The notes beneath the pieces are model-generated. The model was not told the origin of the DNA, made no database searches, and saw only the letters and a list, made by a program, of their open reading frames with translations. This document shows, in pieces, positions 1 through 7,421 of a stretch of DNA of 13,367 bases. Position numbers and translations under genes: made by a program. Source of the stretch: UBA4735 sp035935465 (GTDB lineage Bacteria > Chloroflexota > Limnocylindria > P2-11E); contig DASYXA010000010.1 of the NCBI GenBank assembly GCA_035935465.1, positions 1 through 13,367 of the forward strand. The letters run 5' to 3'. Position 1 is the stretch's first letter; each line of letters starts with the position of its first letter.

Positions 1-562
1 CTCGCGATTCCCGAATCCCGAGGGCGTGTCGCTGAAGACGTTCGGCGCGCACTTCGCGCAGGTCGAGGTCGACGTACGCACCGGCGAGGTGTTCGTCGAG
101 CACGTCGTCGCCGTGCACGACATCGGTCGGGTGATCAATCCGCTCACCGCGACGTCGCAGGTCGAGGGCGGTGTGATCCAGGGCCTCGGCTTCGCGTTGA
201 GCGAGGAGCGCGTCGTCGACCGGCCGACCGGTCGCGTCGTGAACGGCAACCTCGAGGGCTACAAGATCCCGACCGTCAAAGACGTTCCGCGGATCACCGT
301 TCGCTTCATCGACGACCCCGATCCGAAGGCGAACAACATCGGAGCGAAGGGCCTGGGCGAGCCGCCGATCATCCCGCTGCCTGCCGCGATCGCCAACGCC
401 GTCGCGAACGCGATCGGTGCCCGCGTGCGCACCGCGCCGATCACGCGCCAGCGCGTGCTCGAGGCGTTGAGCCTTCAGCGGACGCGGCCGGAGGCCGCGG
501 TGAGCACGGAGCTGCAGAGCCCTCAGCGGACGCGGCCGCAGGCCGCGGTGAGGAGCAGATGA
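1..562 (+). CDS. Xanthine dehydrogenase-family molybdopterin-binding (large) subunit, C-terminal part
   Basis: This is the C-terminal end of a molybdenum hydroxylase catalytic subunit. The gene is cut by the window start, and the first complete codon begins at base 2. The enzyme family hydroxylates aldehydes, purines or aromatic acyl-CoAs using a Mo-pterin cofactor. About 187 residues are visible. They include the family's late motifs VHDIGRVINP, VEGGVIQGLGFALSE and GAKGLGEPP. The Glu of GLGE, encoded at 359-361, aligns with the base-catalytic glutamate of xanthine oxidoreductase. The last ~35 residues (LSLQRTRPEAAV...QRTRPQAAVRSR) are not family-like: they are the in-frame translation of two palindromic DNA repeats (473-504 and 521-552). 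The stop codon overlaps the next gene's ATG (ATGA, 559-562), as expected for a large-subunit/FAD-subunit operon. The substrate cannot be told from this fragment. I am sure of the family only. Confidence 0.9.
   Translation, partial: SRFPNPEGVSLKTFGAHFAQVEVDVRTGEVFVEHVVAVHDIGRVINPLTATSQVEGGVIQGLGFALSEERVVDRPTGRVVNGNLEGYKIPTVKDVPRITVRFIDDPDPKANNIGAKGLGEPPIIPLPAAIANAVANAIGARVRTAPITRQRVLEALSLQRTRPEAAVSTELQSPQRTRPQAAVRSR
473..504. repeat. GC-rich imperfect palindromic repeat, copy 1
   Basis: This is a 32-bp unit whose core can fold as CGCGGCC-GGA-GGCCGCG (7-bp stem, 3-nt loop). It matches copy 2 at 30 of 32 positions, and one of the two differences lies in the loop. It is translated in frame at the end of the large-subunit gene. 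It looks like a REP-type extragenic palindrome that has been absorbed into the coding region. No third copy was seen in this window. Confidence 0.7.
521..552. repeat. GC-rich imperfect palindromic repeat, copy 2
   Basis: This is the second 32-bp unit, exactly 48 bp downstream of copy 1, so the reading frame is kept. Its inner stem is CGCGGCC-GCA-GGCCGCG, and an outer CTCA/TGAG pairing flanks an internal loop. Its right end reads GGTGAG and runs directly into the AGGAG in front of the next ATG, so the repeat supplies most of that gene's ribosome-binding region. Confidence 0.7.
548..555 (+). promoter_or_regulatory. Ribosome-binding site inside palindromic repeat
   Basis: The purine run GGTGAGGA(G) lies 3-8 nt before the ATG at 559 and resembles a Shine-Dalgarno sequence. 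It supports that start. It overlaps the right arm of repeat copy 2 (521-552), so folding of the repeat hairpin could hide it. That regulatory consequence is inference. Confidence 0.5.
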
Positions 563-1527
563 AGCCGTTCGCGTACGCCAAGCCGAAGGCGGTGACCGAG
601 GCGCTCGACCTCGCGCGCGGCGGCGCCACCGTGATGGCCGGCGGCACGGACCTCCTCGGCCTCATGAAGGACGGGATCGCCGCTCCGGAGCGGATCGTCG
701 ACATCCGCGCGCTCGAGCCGTTGCGCGGCTGGTCGCGAACGAAGGGCAAGGGCCTCCGCATCGGCGCGCTCGTTGCGCTCGCGGAGCTCGAGACGTCGGA
801 GGACCTTGCGAAGGTCCTGCCGATCGTCGGCGAGGCGCTGCGGCCGGCCGCGACGCTCCAGCTGCGGAGCATGGGCACGGTCGGAGGCAACCTCCTGCAG
901 CGCAACCGGTGCTGGTACTTCCGCGACGAGGCATATCCGTGCTGGCTGAAGGGCGGCGTGCGCTGCTTCGCGGTCGACGGCGACAACCGGCTGCACGCGA
1001 TCATCGGCGCCGAGGAGTGCGTCGCGGTCGCGCCGTCGGACCTGGCCCCCGCGCTCATCGCGTACGACGCGAGCGTCGTGCTCACGGGCTCGCGCGGCCA
1101 GCGGACGATGCCGCTCTCGGATCTCTTCGTCGCGCCGCACGGACGCGTGCGGCGCGAACACGCGATCGCGCCGGACGAGCTCGTCGTCGAGGTCCGCGTG
1201 CCGGAGAACGCGCTGGCCCGCCGGGGCGCGTTCGAGAAGGCGATGGAGCGCAAGACCTGGAGCTTCGCGCTCGTGTCGGTCGCGGTCTCGGTCAAGGTGA
1301 TCGGCGGCGTCGTCCGCGACGCGCGCATCGTGCTCGGCGGCGTCGCGCCGGTGCCGTGGCGGGCGCGCGACGCGGAGAAGCTGCTCGAAGGGCGCAGGCT
1401 GGATGACGCGGCGTGCCAGGCCGCGGCGGACGCCGCGCTTGAGAAGGCCGAGCCGCTCAAGGACAACGGCTACAAGGTCCCGCTCGCGCGCGAGCTCGTC
1501 CGGCGCACGCTCCGCCGTCTCGCATGA
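559..1527 (+). CDS. Xanthine dehydrogenase-family FAD-binding subunit with probable [4Fe-4S] insertion
   Basis: This 322-residue protein is the FAD-binding subunit that passes electrons from the Mo/Fe-S subunits to the acceptor. The FAD pyrophosphate-binding motif VMAGGTDLLGLMK is at residues 25-37 and the second FAD motif MGTVGGNLLQR at 105-115. Cysteines 118, 128, 136 and 154 (RCWYF, YPCWL, VRCFA, EECVA) match the spacing style of the extra [4Fe-4S] cluster found in E. coli PaoB (YagS) and in 4-hydroxybenzoyl-CoA reductase HcrB. Ordinary CoxM-type subunits lack them. The C-terminal CO-dehydrogenase flavoprotein domain (about 225-322) contains SFALVSVAV and VLGGVAPVPWRA. The start overlaps the upstream stop (ATGA) and has a purine-rich RBS. 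No 2Fe-2S small-subunit gene is visible, so it probably lies upstream. The family is certain; the cluster assignment is likely; the substrate is unknown. Confidence 0.92.
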   Translation: MKPFAYAKPKAVTEALDLARGGATVMAGGTDLLGLMKDGIAAPERIVDIRALEPLRGWSRTKGKGLRIGALVALAELETSEDLAKVLPIVGEALRPAATLQLRSMGTVGGNLLQRNRCWYFRDEAYPCWLKGGVRCFAVDGDNRLHAIIGAEECVAVAPSDLAPALIAYDASVVLTGSRGQRTMPLSDLFVAPHGRVRREHAIAPDELVVEVRVPENALARRGAFEKAMERKTWSFALVSVAVSVKVIGGVVRDARIVLGGVAPVPWRARDAEKLLEGRRLDDAACQAAADAALEKAEPLKDNGYKVPLARELVRRTLRRLA

Positions 1528-2348
1528 CGGCGGACGCGGAGCTCATCCGGCTCGAGCTCGACAACCAGATCGCGGGCGGTCGCGCGTTCGTCGCGGGCAC
1601 GGCCGAGATCGCGAAGCGCTACGGCGGTTCGTTCGACGTGGTCGCGGGACTGTCGGTCCCGACGTGCGCGGCCTGGGACCACCCGCTGTTCAACCGCGTG
1701 ATCGGCGCGGGCATCCTCGGCCCGCTCGACGAGCGCGGCATCGAGGCGGTCGTGCGGCACTTCGGCGAGAAGGGGCGGACCGCGTGCGTCGAGGTGTATC
1801 CGGGCACCACGCCCCCCGGGCTCCTCGCCGCGCTCGAGCGCGCCGGGTTCACCGACTCCGGCCACGGATTCGAGTCGCACGTCCTCGAGACCGGCCACGC
1901 GCCCGACGCGGCGATCTCCGGCGTGACCGTCCGCCGCGTGACCGCCGCCGGACTCCGGCAGCTCGGCGAGCTCGTCCGTGACGGCTTCGACATGGGCGCC
2001 GACCCGAAGCTCGGGCCGTTCTTCGCCGACCTCACCGTGGCATCGCTCCACGCGTTGGGCGCGAACGGCGCCGGGTTCATCGGGTCGGTCGATGGCGAGG
2101 ACGCGGGTACCGGCGTCCTCGTGCTCACCGAGCGCGTCGCGGGCTGCTACTCGGGCAGCGTGATCGAGCGGTTCCGCGGACGCGGGATCCAGAAGGCCCT
2201 GATCGCGGCGCGGATCCGTGAGGGTCTCGCGCGCGGCCGGCGGATCTTCATCTCGCAGACCGATCCGGATTCGCCGAGCGGCCACAACCTGCACGACCTC
2301 GGCTTCCGCACGCTCTACCGCGCGACCTGGCTCACCCGCCCGGCGTGA
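1524..2348 (+). CDS. GNAT-family N-acetyltransferase (two-domain)
   Basis: This 274-residue protein probably transfers an acetyl group from acetyl-CoA to an unknown amine. The C-terminal half (about 134-274) has a recognisable GNAT core. Its acetyl-CoA-binding motif A is FRGRGIQKALIAARI at 217-231, fitting the (Q/R)xxGxG/A pattern. A motif B-like SGHNLHDLGFRTLYR follows at 252-266. The N-terminal half ends in LLAALERAGFTDSGHGFESHVL, which resembles the end of a GNAT fold without a clear motif A, so it may be a degenerate tandem GNAT domain. The start at 1524 overlaps the preceding stop (ATGA) and the end overlaps the next start (GTGA), so it lies in a tightly coupled operon. Nothing links it clearly to the molybdenum hydroxylase, and its substrate is unknown. 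Confidence 0.85.
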   Translation: MTADAELIRLELDNQIAGGRAFVAGTAEIAKRYGGSFDVVAGLSVPTCAAWDHPLFNRVIGAGILGPLDERGIEAVVRHFGEKGRTACVEVYPGTTPPGLLAALERAGFTDSGHGFESHVLETGHAPDAAISGVTVRRVTAAGLRQLGELVRDGFDMGADPKLGPFFADLTVASLHALGANGAGFIGSVDGEDAGTGVLVLTERVAGCYSGSVIERFRGRGIQKALIAARIREGLARGRRIFISQTDPDSPSGHNLHDLGFRTLYRATWLTRPA

Positions 2349-3526
2349 CCACCGAGCTCACCGCCGCGGAGGCCCGCACCCTCGCGCTGCACGCGCAGGG
2401 CTTCATCGGCCCGCGCGATCCCGACGTGCGCACGATGCTCCGGCGCGTCGGCGCCGTGCAGCTGGACACGATCTCGGTCCTCGCGCGCTCGCACGAGCTG
2501 GTCGCGTACGCGCGCCTCGGTCCCGTTGATCGGGCGGCGATCGAGGGCGTGTACTGGGGCACGCCTCCGCGCGCCTTCGAGGGGATCGCCCACGCCTACT
2601 GCGTCCTCCCGATGGAGCTCTGGCCGCACCTCGCCGCGAGGCGCCGGCTCAGCGCGCGGCGGTGGCATCCGCGCCGCCCGGCGGAGAAGCAGGCGATGCG
2701 AGCGGTGCTCGCGGCGCTGAAGGCGCGCGGCCCGCTCACCGCCTCGGACCTGGGCGGCTCGCGAAGCAAGGCGCCGCGGCCCGAGAACGTCTGGTGGCAC
2801 TGGTCCGCCGAGAAGATCGCGCTCGAGCGGCTGCTCGGGATCGGCGAGATCGTCTGCGTCGAACGGCGACAGTGGCGGCGGGTGTACGACCTCGCCGAGC
2901 GCGCCGTGCCGGCCCGGCTGCTCGCGACCCACGAGGACGATCCGACGTGTCACGAGACGCTCATCACGCTCGCGGCGGACCGTTTGGGCGTCGGGACGCT
3001 CACCGACCTGCGCGGCTACTTCGGCTGGATGGGAGTGAGCCTCCCCGCTGCCCGCGCCGCGATCGAGCGCGCGGGGCTCGTGCCGGTGACGGTGCGCGGC
3101 TGGAACGAGGAGGCCTGGGCGTCGCGCAGGGCGTTGCGCGCGCTGGCCGCCGGGATCCGCGGCAGTCACCGCACGGCACTCATCTCGCCGTTCGACTCGC
3201 TCATCTGGGACCGGCCGCGGACGGCGCGGATCTTCGCGTACGCGCACAAGTTCGAGGCGTACGTGAAGGCTCCGGACCGTGTGCACGGCTACTTCGTGAT
3301 GCCGGTGCTGGCCGGCGGCAAGCTCGTCGGCCGGGTGGATCCCGGCCGGGTCGGGACGACCCTCGTCGCGAAACGTGTGAGCGGCGAGCCGGCGGCCGCG
3401 AAGCAGGTCGCCCGCGCGCTCGTCGAGGCGGCGCGGTGGGTCGGCTGCGACGACGTCTCGGTGGCGGAGGCCCGGCCCGCGCCGTTCAAGGCGGCGCTCC
3501 GTGCGGCGCTCAAGACCGAGCGGTGA
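2345..3526 (+). CDS. HTH_42 winged-helix DNA glycosylase, YcaQ/AlkX-like
   Basis: This 393-residue protein belongs to the HTH_42 (AlkZ/AlkX) family of winged-helix DNA glycosylases, which unhook interstrand crosslinks or remove bulky alkylated purines. The N-terminal LTAAEARTLALHAQGF is followed by RRVGAVQLDTISVLARSH. The catalytic motif Gln39-Leu-Asp41 is of the QxD form reported for AlkX/YcaQ rather than the QxQ form of AlkZ. The C-terminal family signatures SPFDSLIWDRPR, KFEAYV, YFVMPVLAGGKLVGRVDPGR and a terminal basic helix are present. The length is close to E. coli YcaQ. The GTG start at 2345 overlaps the GNAT stop by 4 nt (GTGA), and no better start is seen. The stop overlaps the EamA gene in the same way. 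It is one of two alkylation-repair genes in the window. The family is certain; the AlkX subtype is inferred from the QxD motif. Confidence 0.88.
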   Translation: MTTELTAAEARTLALHAQGFIGPRDPDVRTMLRRVGAVQLDTISVLARSHELVAYARLGPVDRAAIEGVYWGTPPRAFEGIAHAYCVLPMELWPHLAARRRLSARRWHPRRPAEKQAMRAVLAALKARGPLTASDLGGSRSKAPRPENVWWHWSAEKIALERLLGIGEIVCVERRQWRRVYDLAERAVPARLLATHEDDPTCHETLITLAADRLGVGTLTDLRGYFGWMGVSLPAARAAIERAGLVPVTVRGWNEEAWASRRALRALAAGIRGSHRTALISPFDSLIWDRPRTARIFAYAHKFEAYVKAPDRVHGYFVMPVLAGGKLVGRVDPGRVGTTLVAKRVSGEPAAAKQVARALVEAARWVGCDDVSVAEARPAPFKAALRAALKTER

Positions 3527-4383
3527 CCACGTTCGCGCTCGCGCTGGTCCTCGCGTCGGCCGCCGCGCACGCCACGTGGAACTTCTTCGCGAAGCGCGCC
3601 GCGGGCGGCATCCCGTTCCTCTGGCTGGCGCTGACGAGCGCGATCCCGCTGTACGCGCCCGTCGCGCTCGCGGTGCTCGCCATCAGCGGGGCGACGATCG
3701 GCCCGGTCGAGATCCTCTGGATGACCGTCAATGGCGCGCTCAACGTCGCGTACTTCACCTTCCTGCAGCGCGGGTACCGGGCCGGCGATCTGGGCATCGT
3801 CTACCCGATCGCGCGCGGGACCGGCCCGGTCCTGGCGACGATCGCCGCGATCCTCGTCTTCGGCGAGCGCCCCACGCCGCTCGCGCTCGCGGGTGCGCTC
3901 GGCATCGCGATCGGCGTGTTCGTGCTCACCGGCGACCCGCGGAAGCTGCGGCAGCGCGGCGCCGGCGCGGCCGTCGGGTACGCGTTGCTCACCGGCGTCA
4001 CGATCGCGACGTACACGCTCTGGGACAAGCGCGGCGTCAGCGCGCTGCTCATCCCGCCGGTCCTCTACGAGTGGGGTTCGAACATCGCTCGGGCCGCGAT
4101 CCTGACGCCGCTCGCGCTCCCGCGCTGGCCCGAGATCCGGGCCGAGTGGCGCGCGAACCGGACGGCCGTGCTCGCCGTCGCGACGCTCTCGCCGCTCGCG
4201 TACATGCTGGTCCTGACCGCGCTCGCGATCAGCCCGGTGAGCTATGTCGCCCCGGCCCGCGAGATCGGGATCCTCTTCGGCGTGCTCATCGGCGCGCGGA
4301 CGCTCGCGGAGGCGGATATCGGAAGGAGATCGATCGCGGCGATCCTGATGGTCGGGGGGGTCATCGCGCTCGCCCTCGGCTAG
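3523..4383 (+). CDS. EamA/DMT-superfamily membrane transporter
   Basis: This 286-residue, very hydrophobic protein has roughly ten predicted membrane helices arranged as two EamA repeats. Repeat 1 spans about 1-136, with HATWNFFAKRA near the start and DLGIVYPIARGTGPVLATIAAILVFGERPT at about 89-118, a hallmark region of the drug/metabolite transporter superfamily. Repeat 2 spans about 148-286. Members export or import small metabolites through the inner membrane, and the substrate is not predictable here. The open frame extends far upstream, but only over the HTH_42 gene in another frame. I chose the GTG at 3523 because it overlaps the previous stop (GTGA) and begins directly with the first membrane helix. 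A G7 run lies at 4354-4360. The following gene starts 13 nt downstream. Confidence 0.88.
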   Translation: MTTFALALVLASAAAHATWNFFAKRAAGGIPFLWLALTSAIPLYAPVALAVLAISGATIGPVEILWMTVNGALNVAYFTFLQRGYRAGDLGIVYPIARGTGPVLATIAAILVFGERPTPLALAGALGIAIGVFVLTGDPRKLRQRGAGAAVGYALLTGVTIATYTLWDKRGVSALLIPPVLYEWGSNIARAAILTPLALPRWPEIRAEWRANRTAVLAVATLSPLAYMLVLTALAISPVSYVAPAREIGILFGVLIGARTLAEADIGRRSIAAILMVGGVIALALG

Positions 4384-4396
4384 TCTCAGCCGCCGG

Positions 4397-6151
4397 ATGA
4401 GCGAGGGGCTGCTGCTCGAAGCCCAGCGGGTCGAGCGGACGATCGCGCGGATCCGCTGGGCCGCGGCCGCGCTCGACATCCTCCTCGGGCCGTTCTTCCC
4501 GAACCTGTGGCTCCTCGGCGTGTTCCTGTTGGGCGTCACGATCATGGCGTACGGCCTCGTCGTGCTGCGCGCATCGGGACGGGCGACGTCGCTCGAGCGT
4601 CACCGCCGGATCGCCGCGCTCTCCTTCGCATGCGATCTCACCGTCCTCGTGATCGCGCTGTTCCTGTTCTCGAACGACCCGGGCTGGGTCACATTCATCA
4701 TCGCGATCGTCGTGGTGATGACCGGCGCGTTCCGGTTCGGCACGGTCGGCGCGTGGAGCGCCGCCATCGTGTCGTCCATCGGATACCTCGCGGCGGCTGC
4801 GTTCCGTCAGCTGTCGTTCGGCTTCGTGACGCCGCCCGAGCGCGCGCTGTTCGTCGTGTCGGTGTTCGGGCTCTCCGCGCTCCTCCTCGACCGCGGCCTG
4901 CGCGAGCTCCGTCAGCTCCGCGACGAGCGCGAGGGACTCATCACCGGGCTGCAGCGGCGTGTCGCCGAGGACGCGGCACTCGAGCAGGTCATGCGCATCG
5001 TGGCCGGGATCCCGTCGGCCGACGCGATCGTGCCCGCCGTGCTGCGTGCGAGCCGCGACGTGCTCCGCTTCGATCGCGCGACGGTGTTCGTCGCGGATGA
5101 AGAGCTCGGCCGGTACCGGCCGCTCTTCCGCCTCGCGGCGAGCGCGGAGGCCGAGGCGATGCCGCCGCCGCGCCTCCGGTTGGGCGAGGGGCTTCTGGGC
5201 GTGGCCATGGCCGGCGGCTCGACGCTGCTCGTGCGCGATCTGCTCGCCGACCCGAGGTACGTCCCGGTGCGCCCGAACGAGGAGGCGCGATCGGTCATCC
5301 TCGTGCCGCTGCGCGTGCGTGGTCGTACCGTCGCGGTCTTCTCCCTCTCGCGCGCGCTGCCGGACGCGTTCGGCGCGGACGACGTGCGGCTCGCCGAGAC
5401 GGTCGCCGGGCTCGTCGCCCAGGTGCTCGAGAACGAGCGACTCTTCGCGGAGGCGAGCCGGGCCGAGGCGCTCCGCGCCGCCGACAAGCTGAAGAACGAA
5501 TTCCTCGCCACGATCAGCCACGAGCTCCGCACGCCGATCACGGTGATCGGCGGCTCGCTCGAGCTGCTGGCGCAGGGCCGCGCGAGCGACACGACGCAGC
5601 TCATCGCGCAGGCCCGCCGCCACGTCGAGCGGCTCGATCGGACGGTGCAAGACCTGCTCGACCTCGCGCATCTCCAGGAAGCACGCATCGAGCTCGAACG
5701 CGAATACGTCTCGCCGGGCGTGCTCCTCAACGAGGCGGCCGCGGCACACGCCGTACTCGCCTCGAAGCGCGGGCAGGGCATCGCCGTCGCCGACGATGGC
5801 GCTCCGCCGCTCGCGTACGTCGACCGCCGGCGCATTCAGCAGATCCTCGGGAATCTGGTGGCGAATGCGGTCCGCTACGCACCCGAGCGGAGCACGATCA
5901 CGCTCGCCGCCGCGGTGGGCGACGGCCGGCTGCGCCTCACGGTGAGCGACGAGGGCCCGCCGATCCCCGCTGCCGAGCGCGAGCGCCTGTTCGACAAGTT
6001 CTATCGCCGGCCCGCGCATCGCGACGAGCCGGGCGGATCGGGCCTCGGCCTCGCGATCGCGAAGACCCTGGCGGAGCTGCACGGCGGGACGGTGCTCGTC
6101 GAAGACCGCGCTCCGACCGGCAACACCTTCGTCGTCGAGCTCCCGGTATGA
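4397..6151 (+). CDS. Membrane-bound sensor histidine kinase with GAF domain
   Basis: This 584-residue kinase starts with about six hydrophobic segments between residues 22 and 165, forming a membrane sensor with little extracellular sequence. A coiled linker (166-195) and a GAF domain (about 195-345, with LGEGLLGVAMAGG and SVILVPLRVRGRTVAVFSLSR) follow. HisKA is next, with phosphoacceptor His375 in FLATISHELRTP, then the HATPase domain with N box QQILGNLVANAVRYAP (481-496) and G2 box GGSGLGLAIAK (546-556). The G1 box reads VSDEGPPIP, with the usual second Gly of DxGxG replaced by Pro522. The signal is unknown; a GAF domain may bind a small ligand. It overlaps the response-regulator gene (ATGA at 6148), so the two form a cognate pair. 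No strong Shine-Dalgarno is visible before the ATG. Confidence 0.94.
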   Translation: MSEGLLLEAQRVERTIARIRWAAAALDILLGPFFPNLWLLGVFLLGVTIMAYGLVVLRASGRATSLERHRRIAALSFACDLTVLVIALFLFSNDPGWVTFIIAIVVVMTGAFRFGTVGAWSAAIVSSIGYLAAAAFRQLSFGFVTPPERALFVVSVFGLSALLLDRGLRELRQLRDEREGLITGLQRRVAEDAALEQVMRIVAGIPSADAIVPAVLRASRDVLRFDRATVFVADEELGRYRPLFRLAASAEAEAMPPPRLRLGEGLLGVAMAGGSTLLVRDLLADPRYVPVRPNEEARSVILVPLRVRGRTVAVFSLSRALPDAFGADDVRLAETVAGLVAQVLENERLFAEASRAEALRAADKLKNEFLATISHELRTPITVIGGSLELLAQGRASDTTQLIAQARRHVERLDRTVQDLLDLAHLQEARIELEREYVSPGVLLNEAAAAHAVLASKRGQGIAVADDGAPPLAYVDRRRIQQILGNLVANAVRYAPERSTITLAAAVGDGRLRLTVSDEGPPIPAAERERLFDKFYRRPAHRDEPGGSGLGLAIAKTLAELHGGTVLVEDRAPTGNTFVVELPV

Positions 6152-6840
6152 GGGTGCTCATCGTCGACGACGAGCCTGACGTCGCGGGCCTGGTGCGCAT
6201 GGGCATCGCCTACCAGCGGCCCGAGTACGAGCTCGCCGAATCCCACAGCGGCGCGGATGCGCTCGCGCGCGCCGCCCGCGAGGCCTGGGACCTCGTCATC
6301 CTCGATCTTTCGATGCCCGAGCTCGACGGTTTCACGGTCCTCGGCGCGTTGCGCGGCGGCGGCAGCGATGTGCCGATCATCGTGCTCACCGCGCGCGACG
6401 CGGAGCAGGACCGCGTGCGCGGCCTCGAGCTCGGCGCCGACGACTACGTGACGAAGCCGTTCAGCCAGAAGGAGCTCGTCGCGCGCATCGACGCGGTCAT
6501 GCGCCGCTATCGCGCAGGGGCCGAGGCGACGCGCGCGAACGCGCTCGTCCGCGGCGATCTGCGCATCGACTTCGCGCAGCGCAAGGTCACGGTCCGGGGG
6601 CACCCCGTCGCGCTCACGCCGACCGAATACAACCTGCTGTTCCAGCTCGCGACGAACCCGGGAAGGATCATGACCCACCACGAGCTGCTCAAGAAGGTCT
6701 GGGGCGACGAATACCGCGAGGAGGTCCACTACCTCAAGGTGTACGTGGGCCGCCTGCGGACGAAGCTCGAGCGCGACCCCGGGAAGCCCGAGCTCATCCT
6801 CACCGCCCGCGGCGTCGGCTACCAGTTCCCCGCGGCTTAG
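6148..6840 (+). CDS. OmpR/PhoB-family response regulator
   Basis: This 230-residue regulator is the likely partner of the upstream kinase. The receiver domain (1-120) has the acidic pair Asp7/Asp8, phosphoacceptor Asp53 in LVILDLSMPELDGF, switch residue Thr81 in LTARD, and Lys103 in VTKPF. The C-terminal winged-helix domain (about 130-230) contains TPTEYNLLFQLATNPGRIMT, the recognition-helix region HYLKVYVGRLRTKLE and the terminal ARGVGYQF hairpin. It is KdpE/OmpR-like in layout, but no kdp genes are nearby, so its targets are unknown. Its ATG overlaps the kinase stop by 4 nt. Its TAG stop (6838-6840) overlaps the convergent alkyltransferase stop. Confidence 0.95.
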   Translation: MRVLIVDDEPDVAGLVRMGIAYQRPEYELAESHSGADALARAAREAWDLVILDLSMPELDGFTVLGALRGGGSDVPIIVLTARDAEQDRVRGLELGADDYVTKPFSQKELVARIDAVMRRYRAGAEATRANALVRGDLRIDFAQRKVTVRGHPVALTPTEYNLLFQLATNPGRIMTHHELLKKVWGDEYREEVHYLKVYVGRLRTKLERDPGKPELILTARGVGYQFPAA

Positions 6841-6850
6841 TGCCGCAGGG
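6828..6850. terminator. Hairpin at convergent gene ends (possible bidirectional terminator)
   Basis: GCGGC (6832-6836) can pair with GCCGC (6842-6846) around a TTAGT loop. After one C/A mismatch, CCC (6828-6830) pairs with GGG (6848-6850). The TAA stop of the - strand gene lies wholly in the loop. The TAG stop of the + strand gene is also in the loop. There is no U-tract on either side, so a Rho-independent terminator is only a possibility. Chance pairing is also plausible at this GC content. Confidence 0.3.
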
Positions 6851-7421
6851 CGACGTCGGCGCCTTCGATCGCGAGGAGCCGGCGTTTCACATCGAGCCCG
6901 CCGGCGTACCCGACGAGCGATCCGTTCGAGCCGACCACGCGATGGCACGGCACGACGATCGGGATCGGATTCGAATTCAGCGCGCCGCCCGCCGCGCGCG
7001 AGGCCTTCTCGTTGCCGGCTCTGCGCGCGACCGACCGATACGTGCTGACGTCACCGAACGGGATCTTCGCCGTTGCCCTGAGGATCTTCGTCTGGAACGG
7101 CGTGAGCCCGGAGAGATCGACGTCGATGTCGAAGTCGCGCCGCCGGCCCCGGAAGTACTGATCGAGCTCGCGGGCGAGCGCGCTCGACCGCTTCGGATCC
7201 GGCACGACGCCCGGCCCGTACACGCGCACGAGGCGCCGCAGCTCGCGCTCGGACGGCTCGTCGCCGTAGTGGATCGTCGTCACGCCCTTCGGGCCGATCG
7301 CCACCCAGAGCGGGCCGAGCGGCGAGCCGAGCACGCCGTACCCGACCGTCGCGAGCCCTTCCTTCTTCGCCCTCGCGAGCAGCCGCTCGCGCGCCTCGCC
7401 GATCACCAGGTCCATCGTCAT
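6837..7421 (-). CDS. ogt: Methylated-DNA--[protein]-cysteine S-methyltransferase
   Basis: This 194-residue suicide DNA-repair protein takes alkyl groups from O6-alkylguanine onto a cysteine. The C-terminal domain (about 105-190) is complete. It has TPFQTKILRATAKIPFGDVSTY, with Tyr128 as the likely base-flipping tyrosine; SRAAGGALNSNP, with Arg142 as the likely arginine finger; and the active site IVVPCHRVV with Cys159. GSLVGYAGGLDVKRRLL follows, with Glu186 near the end. The N-terminal domain is the poorly conserved Ogt type, and no Ada metal-binding domain is present. The frame is open upstream to 7493, but I chose the ATG at 7421 because it overlaps the sigma-factor stop (ATGA on the - strand). 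The gene converges on the response-regulator gene with a 4-nt overlap. Coupling to a sigma factor suggests stress-induced expression, which is inference. Confidence 0.93.
   Translation of the reverse strand: MTMDLVIGEARERLLARAKKEGLATVGYGVLGSPLGPLWVAIGPKGVTTIHYGDEPSERELRRLVRVYGPGVVPDPKRSSALARELDQYFRGRRRDFDIDVDLSGLTPFQTKILRATAKIPFGDVSTYRSVARRAGNEKASRAAGGALNSNPIPIVVPCHRVVGSNGSLVGYAGGLDVKRRLLAIEGADVALRH

Noticed and set aside
2662..3522. Upstream extension of the EamA reading frame (573-residue version)
   Set aside because: It lies wholly over the HTH_42 gene in another frame, its translation is Arg/Gly/Ala-rich low-complexity sequence, and the transporter fold begins at the GTG at 3523.
4354..4360. 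G7 tract in the EamA gene as a phase-variation switch
   Set aside because: It lies near the 3' end, is short, and a run of this length is expected by chance at this GC content.
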